From: Aricia agestis
Lineage: Eukaryota; Arthropoda; Insecta; Lepidoptera; Lycaenidae
NCBI RefSeq assembly: GCF_905147365.1
Contig: NC_056409.1
Coordinates: 15,381,001 to 15,445,000 of the forward strand
Reading direction: 5' to 3'
DNA: 64,000 bases
This document shows, in pieces, positions 56,590 through 64,000 of this stretch. The notes beneath the pieces are model-generated. The model was given only the letters and a program-made list of their open reading frames with translations. It had not been told where the DNA came from and did not search any database. The translations under genes and the position numbers were made by a program. The first letter of the stretch is position 1, and the number at the start of each line of letters is the position of its first letter.

Positions 56590-56925
56590 AATAAGGGGGC
56601 AAACGAGCAATCGGGTCACCTGATAGAAAGCAACTTCCTTCGCCCATGGCCACTCGCAGCATCAGAAAAGCTGCAGGTGCGTTGGTCTTTTAAGAGGGAA
56701 TAGGGTAATAGGAGAGGGTAGGGATGGGAAGGGAAGGGAATAGGGGAGGGTAGGGAAGGGAATAGGGTAGGGGATTGGGCCTCCGGTAAACTCATTCACT
56801 CGGCGAAACACAATGCGAGAGCTGTTTCACGCCGGTTTTCTGTGAGAACGTGATATTTCTCCGGTCGAGCCGGCCCATTCGTGCCGTAGCATGGCTCTCC
56901 CACGTTTAAAGAATGCAGTTCATGA
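56590..56925. repeat. Lepidopteran repeat with G-rich purine tract
   Basis: Opens with AAGGGGGCAAACGAGCAATC and CGCCCATGGCCACTCGCAGC, then a purine-rich tract at 56697-56775 with at least eight runs of three or more G, then GTTTCACGCCGGTTTTCTGT and TCCGGTCGAGCCGGCCCATT. From general knowledge these flanks are a common lepidopteran dispersed sequence. Confidence 0.65.
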
Positions 56926-57530
56926 AACATTAATAATATACCTAGTACAATATTTTATGATATTTTAGTTGCGCCTTTAGTTCGCTCTACAATCAGCAAA
57001 ACAAGAGCAGTTTTTTACACTTTTGAAAAAGGGATCCGTACGAAAGTTTATTGAAAGGAGAGACTTCCTGAATTTTGGTGAGAACCGAAAAGCAAGTAGA
57101 AAACTGGAAGCGGCAGATACTGCTTCTTACGAGTTTAATACGTATCATTGATCAGATTTCAGAAAGCTCATACTAATCTCGTAGCCCACTAAAGATGGCC
57201 TACTATTAAAAGCATAAAAAACATACATGTAACTTAACATTTATTGCCATAGAAAAGGTGTTTTTTTTATTCTTTTGGCATCCTATTTATTTATTTATCT
57301 TTTCTATTTTATATCCTGTGGAGGATCTGGATTTATTTTGGGGAGGTTGTCACTGCCGTGGTTGTGTCCATGGTATAACGCAGCCTCAACCCACCAAAAT
57401 TCGGCAGTGCTCATTTGAAACCGCCACTTATATGTCGGAGCGACGATAGCATGGGAAATTCCCTTGCCAAGAAGGTTCTAATAAAAGTCGCTTGCCGTGA
57501 AGATTCTAATTAGGCATACTAAATACTAGG
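56926..57530. other. Intergenic DNA, nothing recognised
   Basis: The open frame at 57258-57449 has no family features and no splice context I can support. Confidence 0.4.
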
Positions 57531-57534
57531 CAAC

Positions 57535-57862
57535 ACTAAATACTATAGGTAGGCACTCTAATTCATTGTAGACCTCACGGTCTAAATACTATAAATAGGC
57601 ACTCTAATTCATTGTAGACCTCACGGTCTAAATACTATAAGTAGGCACTCTAATTCATTGTAGACCTCACGGTCTAAATACTATAAGTAGGCACTCTAAT
57701 TCATTGCAGACCTCACGGTCTAAATACTATAAGTAGACACTCTAATTCATTGTAGACCCGACGGTTTAAATACTATCAGTAGGCACTCTAATTCATTGTA
57801 GACCTCACGGTCTAAATACTATAAGTAGGCACTCTAATTCATTGTAGACCTTACGGTCTACA
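57535..57862. repeat. 46-bp minisatellite, about 7 copies, with internal hairpin
   Basis: Units start at about 57535, 57581, 57627, 57673, 57719, 57765 and 57811, each close to CTAAATACTATAAGTAGGCA followed by CTCTAATTCATTGTAGACCT and CACGGT. At each unit end TAGACC-TCAC-GGTCTA forms a 6-bp stem. The last copy extends to a 9-bp stem (TTGTAGACC-TTAC-GGTCTACAA). Copies differ by one to four bases. Confidence 0.92.
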
Positions 57863-59461
57863 ATCAAGTAGATTTGAAGTACCTATAGAGAAAAATAAAG
57901 CAAAGCATGACATCTTTACATTTTACAAAATAGTAACGTCGTTTAAAAACATAACTCGTCTGTAGTAGTCTGTAGTAGTTAGATAATCAACTTTTAAATT
58001 GAGGTCATGCAAAAATGGCACAGAAGCGTTAAATAGATGGTTAGATTAGCGCTGACCCGCCGACGTTAAGATTTTCTTATTGCTTGTAAATTACAATGGG
58101 GGACTGATTAATTTCCATATAATCGCGACTGTGCCTAACACTATCGCGATTGACCGCTGACCTCAATTTTACCAATGACCACAGCGGCCGCCGCGCTACT
58201 ACCTGCAGGCTACACCTAGTACCTACTATAATGTTTCCAACCTCTTCAGGATAATATGGAACACGAAAATAACCTAATATATATAATAATGATTTGGAAA
58301 TAGGTAAAAAAATACTTAATATTATAATTACTTTTTTATTATTTAAATATATAATAATGAAGATATAAAAACTTAAGTCTCAATATAAAAATAAATTATT
58401 TTTTATTATGATAGATATTATATTGTAGACTTTTTAAAAACAACATGGAGTGGTGGTGGAGCTAGTGTTTGATGACATTTCTTAAAAATCATTTTTTAAA
58501 TAATTATCGCTCGTAGAGGCTCGTAGGTGCAAAAACTTTGTTCATCACATTTTGAATTTGGCTGTGCTACCTGCTAACCATCTTTCTAATAACTTTAATA
58601 AATGTAGTTAAGGTGCAGCTGTAATCGCGTACAATTTATTCGATGTAACTTGTATATCAGATTTTTATTAGTTTAGGTCTTGTTATCAAGGCCTTGGATT
58701 TGGCAAATGCACCTGAGCTTAGGCATTGCGATTTGCTCTAGAACGGATGTTACAATTCTTACTTTTAAAGTTTCAGAATATTTAATTGAAACTCTACATA
58801 TTTGACGTGGCAGGTAATATCATTTACGCGTCTTGTGTAAGCACACACCGGGTATCGGGAGTCGACAGTCGACACAAGTAAACAAGGCGAGGAAACTGGG
58901 TCGGTGCATGCTCCACTTTGCTTATAATTAACTTAATTTACTTTATTATAATTACTTTACACGTCTCGAGTATACTCGCTTACGATCGCTTTGTTAATAT
59001 ACATAACATTAAAGTTACTTGTGTTGTAGAAAATCACGATTTGTAAATAAGCCGTCAATCGTCATATACATGGCGTAGAGCGTATAGTATGATCTACACG
59101 GCGACACTGTCTAGTAATTAAGAGGGCTACTGACCCAAAAAATCAAACATCGTCCTTCTCTCTTCACACTCACGCCCGTCTTTCATATGCCAGGTGAAAG
59201 AGAACGACGCGGAATCATCGCCAAGTTAGTTTTATTTAAATAAAAGACGAACTATAATGATTATGAAAAAAGTATTTTGAGCAAATTTAGGTTTTATCAA
59301 TGCCTTTTCAGATGTTAAAAAATATTAAAGAAAAGACAGCAAACTTTGAAGATCCAAGCAAAAATGTGTCTAAAACAAGGTTTTTTTGTAAAAAAGAAAC
59401 TATCGAGTATTTTTTAAGTAATCGTGTTTTCGTCTTGAGCATTTAATCTTCATGAACTGAA
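57863..59461. other. Intergenic DNA, nothing recognised
   Basis: No ORF of note and no bounded element. 59100-59230 (GGCTACTGACCCAAAAAATC onward) may be a dispersed repeat. Confidence 0.4.
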
Positions 59462-60190
59462 ATTATATCCTAAGATCCAACCGTAAAATTCTGCATGAAT
59501 CGTTTTTTTCGATCAAATATATTTTAAAATAATCTTTAGAACGTATAGAATGGTTGCCTTGTTAAAAGTAGCCGCAAGTACCTCTAATTGAGCAAAATGA
59601 AAATCCGTAATACAAACTTGCGTGTATTCAGTAGAAAAGTAAGAGAATTAAGAAGGAATGACATTGAGGAATGACAGGACAATACACATAAAAATAAAAA
59701 CGCCTGTTAAATAAAAATAGCAATCTTGCGAGTTCATATCAAATAATGCCAGGCATAATAATCGTAGGCCTGAACATTTGTCATATACAAAAGTGATGGC
59801 AACCCCAGTTTGCGGCTATCGTGCAACTGGCAACCATGGATATTCATGTACAAAATGCATAAAACTTTAATTTGATTTAAAAATTATAAGAACTATGTCT
59901 GTTTACGGGCTGGCAACCCTAGGTTGCGGTCGACTTAGAGCTGGCAACCATTTATACCTTATTTTCTCACGTCATTTTCTTTCAAATGATGTAAAATTTA
60001 CTGAAAAAAATATACATGCAAATTATGCATTTATCTCATGAACATTCAACCTAATTAGAGGTACTTGCGGCTACTTTTGACAAGGCAACCCAACATTAAT
60101 CCATTCTATACGTTCTAAAGATTATTTTAAAATATATTTGATCGAAAAAAACGATTTCTGCAGGATTTTACGGTCGGATCCAATTTTATT
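59462..60190. mobile_element. 730-bp foldback with ~135-bp arms
   Basis: 59462-59592 returns in reverse complement at 60050-60190, with a perfect core of over 40 bp including AATAATCTTTAGAACGTATA and AAAGTAGCCGCAAGTACCTC. The right arm has a ~13-bp extra piece. The ~455-bp centre repeats the word CTGGCAACC. No ORF. Confidence 0.85.
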
Positions 60191-60996
60191 ACTAGCGTAA
60201 ATATCAGATTTCTAGACCTTACAGATTTTGAGATATCTAGGTTTAAGTATGTAGTCAAGCTAGGGTCAGGTGCACTCTTAAAGCCATTTACGTATTAAAT
60301 AAAGTAAAATATTTTATTACATAAGTACTACCTTCGACTTTACTTATATAAAGGTTCCGGCAGCTATAGTAATCATTTTGATATCATTCTTAAATTGAGT
60401 GCCTCTCAGGTGTTATAATATGTTCTAAATTCTAAAGCCTAACTAAGTAATTTATAATAACCATTTTAAATAATTATATAAATATAATACTTACTAAATA
60501 TACTATAAATTCCGTTCTCAAAAAATGTAATAGTTATTTTGCGTGTTGAAATTCAACTTTCTACATTCTATCAATTACAGCAATCGAATTTATTAATGTT
60601 ACATGCTCTAACATTGTATGATTTATGTTCTCATAATTAGTGGTCCTAAAATACGATAATTATAGTTACAACTTACACGATCTAATTAGAAATCTCGTAG
60701 TGTAGGTCATTTAAGATAAGGGACGTTTTGGGGTTTCATGGACAACAGGAATCTCTGCTTCAATCTTTTCCAAGATCTCTAATTGTTTTACCTAAGTACT
60801 TAATATTTCGTTTTGATATAATATCTATGCCCCGATTGATATCAAAATAAAAGAGATTTCATTCGAAGTTAATTTAAGAAGTCATAAGGTACAAAATAAA
60901 AGTTGTACTTAACTAGGTATCATTGTATCAATTCTATATAATATTCGTTTGAATTGTTTGTGAATTCAATACTCCTATAGATAAGGCCATGCATGT
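60191..60996. other. Intergenic DNA, nothing recognised
   Basis: AT-rich; no ORF or repeat boundary noted. Confidence 0.4.
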
Positions 60997-61215
60997 TTAG
61001 GGTGTGTATGTGTAATGTGTATTCCTTGTATAGAGTTCACATTGAAAGATAAATTAAATACTAAAAGAGTAGCTTTAAATAATTAATGTATCTTAGGCAA
61101 CTTCATGACGTTGGAGCATTTTTCATAGAATTAAGTCAAACAAAGTCTCTTTCAGTGCTACTACTTTTACGTACACAGCCTTAAGTATTTTGAAATATCA
61201 CTTTGTTTTGTTACA
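60997..61215. mobile_element. Palindromic MITE, diverged copy 3
   Basis: AGGGTGTGTATGTG, TTCCTTGTATAGAGTTCACA on the left and TCTTTCAGTGCTACTACTTT with TTTTGTTACACTCTGTA on the right match the family at 24311-24575 and 53840-54080, with a changed centre. Confidence 0.65.
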
Positions 61216-61760
61216 CTCTGTATATTCCGTGATCCTTGAAAAGTTTTGGTGTGCTTTATGAAATTCATCTATACTTCGAAACTAAGTTTCCTGTGGCTGG
61301 CTTACGTGGCCCGATAGCGATCGACCACCAAGCATAGTGTTTGACGTCACCATTAGTCACTAAGCTATTTACGAAAGTATAGGTAGGTATGTAATAGTTA
61401 TAGGCAATACTCATACTATAATAGTATTTGTTTACTAAAATAATATTACGTTTGGACGTTATAGTGGCATAGCGAAGAAAAGCACAAATAACTACTTACA
61501 TAGTTAATATTTAACTTTGTACCTAAGTAGTTGGTAGTAGGTATAACTATAAGTAATATTTATAGTACAGATTAAACTAAAAAGTGAAAGTAATAAGTAC
61601 CTACTTCTTACTTCGTTATTACTATAAAGTCCATGTATTCTCATAAAATTATATTTTTAAATAGAAGTTGTAAAGCGATAAATGTCCGTAATAATTATAG
61701 CCAGACGATCTTTCTTATTTGTGTTTGTAGAGCGCATATAAATTTGCTCGTATTATAATA
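61216..61760. other. Intergenic DNA, nothing recognised
   Basis: No gene or clear repeat boundary. Confidence 0.4.
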
Positions 61761-61762
61761 CA

Positions 61763-61935
61763 CTAGCCATTTGAACGAGCTTTGCTCGGTATTGGATAAA
61801 ACACGAATAAAATGACATTTTCTAAAAATAATTCCTAGCTAGATCGATTTATCGCTCCCGAAATCCCCTATCCTATATATACTAAATTTCATAAAAATCG
61901 TTGGAGTCGATTCCGAGATTCCAAGAATTGCTCAT
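61763..61935 (-). mobile_element. Helitron-like 3' end, minus-strand copy
   Basis: On the minus strand: GGAATCTCGGAATCGACTCC, TCTAGCTAGGAATTATTTTT, TCGTGTTTTATCC, a hairpin with one mismatch (ACCGAGC-AAA-GCTCGTT) and CTAG at 61763-61766. This copy shows the uninterrupted arrangement that the copy in RALGAPA intron 25 has lost. Confidence 0.7.
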
Positions 61936-63000
61936 TTAAAGATATAAGATTATTTACTCGCTTAAGTTACTTCAGAAGATGTTGAAGTTTCTATAACCTA
62001 TATTATGTTCTTAAAAACTTTGAGCAGTTCCTTGGTTCCTGTTAGAATTTAAGTTGTTACAGAATCACCATCAGGTGAGGAAATTTAAGATAACGATACA
62101 AATTTTAAAAATAAGTAATAAACGCGGCGAGCGTTTAACTTACAAATATTATACCAATAGGTATACCAATAATAAGTAAGGATACATTCGAACTTGGAAT
62201 ACCGAATAATAATTTGGAATTTCGTTAAAAAATTATTCGTTTTTATGTAAAATAATAAGTAAAATTATCGCTAACTCTACATTGAAACCGATCTAAAGTT
62301 TAAGTCGGTTAAGTTAAAGTTTGCATCAATTTTTTTCGGAAAATAGGGCTACCGTTACCTTCACCAGTTCCGTTCTCAAAACACAGTAACCTTGAATATA
62401 CCACGGACGGACTGAAAGTAGCAATAATGACCGCTTCGTAAATCGTAATAACATTCTAACGACTTTGTAGAGCCTTGCAGCCGAGTATGAGGGCGTGTAT
62501 GTTCTTTGTTATGATCTACGCCTTATGGAAATTGATTTATAATGGATCCATAATAGTTATTATGATTATTATATTATAATATGAGATATTATACCTATCA
62601 ATTTTATGTCGATGATTTAATTTTATTATTACTTGTTGAAGAAGCTCGTTGACTAGCTAGTCGAGTTCTTTGATTGGAATACTAAAGTTTTAAAGAAGTG
62701 TCAACTTTAATCCAACTTTACTGAACTTTTGTATTCCCAATTCCCATGCTGTATTAATGCTACTATTATTCGTAGTTCTCAAGTATTTTACGACGCACGG
62801 CGGCGCTAAAAAGGTGAGTTATTTCTGATAAGCTCTACATAGGGACAAAAATAAATACTCCATCATTATTTACAGCTTACAAACAAAGGCTTTTGTACAC
62901 CCACGTTACACGTATGATGTAAATGGGTATGTAGGGTAAAGGGGTAAAATGTATAGGGCGAAACTTATTACATAATCAGAAACGGTAGCGTTATGAAACC
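61936..63000. other. Intergenic DNA before the ankyrin gene
   Basis: No gene recognised. The right end should contain the promoter of the ankyrin-repeat gene. Confidence 0.4.
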
Positions 63001-63039
63001 TTGAAACCCAGTCTCAGTTCGACAGCAAATTAATGAAAC

Positions 63040-63500
63040 GGTGACCCGGTTTCGTGAAATGTGTTTGATAAGGCGTCGCGTGCCGCCCGGAGCCGCGAGT
63101 CCAAGCGGGCAGTGGGCGGGCGCGCCGCCGAGGATCGAGGGTCAGTCGGAGCCTCGCGCCCTCCGCGCCCGCTCGTCGGCATCATGCCTCGCCGCTGACG
63201 CCGCACGTGGCCGCCGCGACACCCGCCACCTCCGCCACCGCCGCCACCGCGAGCTGGCATGGAAAGACGCGGGGAGAGCGGCCGGGGCGAGCCCATCCCG
63301 AGCATACTAAAGAAGTCCAAAAAGAATCGCACCGACGATCTCCTCGACAAGAGCGCAAAGATAAAGCGCGAGAGAAACATCGGCAAGAAGGGCGATGTGA
63401 ACGTCCCGCTGGCGCAGGGCTGCACGCCGCTCATGTACGCCTGCCAGCAGGCCGACTACAACACTGTCGTCGAAATACTCAACGCCGACGTAAGTGCCGC
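63040..63500. promoter_or_regulatory. CpG-rich island at the start of the ankyrin gene
   Basis: Abrupt switch from AT-rich DNA to a stretch dense in CG dinucleotides that covers the probable 5' UTR and first coding exon. Such islands stand out in lepidopteran 5' exons. No core promoter element could be fixed. Confidence 0.5.
63259..63489 (+). CDS. Ankyrin-repeat protein, first coding exon (gene continues beyond the window)
   Basis: 77 codons from the ATG at 63259 to a GTAAGT donor at 63490, ending in phase 0. An in-frame stop at 63196 precedes the ATG, so this is the likely start. The basic N-terminal segment (IPSILKKSKKNRTDDLLDKS) is followed by the start of an ankyrin repeat, QGCTPLMYACQQADYNTVVE and ILNAD. 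The remaining repeats must be in later exons outside the window. The TPLMYA.....T.....I..GAD-like repeat could suit many proteins, including TRP channels with long ankyrin arrays, so I do not name it. Confidence 0.72.
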
Positions 63501-64000
63501 AATACGGGAACACTTTGCTTTCGCAGACTTCGGTCGAATGTATGTTGATATGATTTGTTTTTGCAGATTGAATGTATTTTATATGAGCAAATGTTTATAG
63601 ATACCGTGGATTGTGGTAGGTAGAACCACAGGTAGAATTCTCTGGCTTCAATGCTTCTCTAAGCTCTTTAATCCTTTTCAGACCTTAGATATCTTTCCTC
63701 CCATTTTTTGGTATTTTCACCCACTTAAGTAGGATTTCGGAACTTAGGAAAGGAAGTACCAAGGCAAAATTTTTAATATTAATTCGATATCGAATTTTTA
63801 AAGATTCATAATGTTCATAGGTACTAATAAGAAAAGTAAATTCTTGCCACAATGTTGTGAGCTAAAATCTTGAAAAATTGTTGCGAATTTAATTCCTAAA
63901 CAAGAGGATTACATAAATTCGATGAAGTTTCAGACGCAAAGCGCTTCGAAGAAACTTTAATTGTTAAATTGAAAGATTTTGCTCACCTTGGTGCACTACA
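63500..64000. other. Intron 1 of the ankyrin gene
   Basis: AT-rich, no second exon recognised before the window ends. Confidence 0.5.

Noticed and set aside
57258..57449. Possible small gene MFFLFFWHPIYLF...
   Set aside because: Low-complexity hydrophobic start from AT-rich DNA, no recognisable domain and no supporting splice or poly(A) context.
57535..57862. CRISPR-like repeat array
   Set aside because: Repeats are directly contiguous 46-bp units without unique spacers, and the DNA is animal. It is a minisatellite.

Overview
The window looks like lepidopteran (butterfly or moth) nuclear DNA. It is AT-rich, its genes carry GT-AG introns, and it holds a cuticle-protein gene plus many families of SINEs, MITEs, Helitron-type 3' ends, RTE-, BEL- and LINE-type retroelements typical of that order. 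Nothing in it is prokaryotic.

Layout. 1-2900: nested inverted-repeat elements. 2915-4066 (+): NOP10, the small H/ACA snoRNP subunit, in three exons. 4900-6180 (+): a 5'-truncated LINE with an RNase H remnant. 6285-8612 (+): ANAPC2, the cullin-like subunit of the anaphase-promoting complex, as one uninterrupted 775-codon reading frame; a 1.2-kb hAT-type element with an 8-bp target duplication sits in its 3' UTR. 13114-47127 (-): one large gene, the alpha subunit of the Ral GTPase-activating protein complex (RALGAPA). I could assemble 34 coding exons in consistent phase into 1849 codons, including an 18-nt microexon. ANAPC2 and RALGAPA converge.

The RALGAPA introns are crowded. One holds a complete RR-1 cuticular protein gene on the opposite strand (24106-25321). 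One holds a 5.6-kb non-LTR retrotransposon with two long ORFs, a poly(A) tail and matching target duplications (35102-40735). Another holds BEL/Pao and RTE retroelement pieces. There are also long foldback palindromes, hAT-type and Harbinger-type MITEs, Helitron 3' ends, SINEs and a (TA)n microsatellite.

47.1-53.2 kb: no host gene seen; a chain of inverted-repeat elements and GACA-type microsatellites. 53292-55328 (+): a three-exon gene for a secreted, cysteine-rich DUF4789-like protein. 55.3-63.0 kb: repeats only, including a SINE, a G-rich tract, a 46-bp minisatellite whose units each carry a small hairpin, and a 0.7-kb foldback. 63259-63489 (+): the first coding exon of an ankyrin-repeat protein that runs off the window, in a CpG-rich island.

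The host genes are not an operon and share no pathway (snoRNP, cell-cycle ubiquitin ligase, small-GTPase control, cuticle). I found no clearly new multi-gene system. The most unusual signals are the RALGAPA microexon, the long intronic palindromes, the nested antisense cuticle gene, the near-complete LINE lacking the start of its endonuclease, and the hairpin minisatellite.
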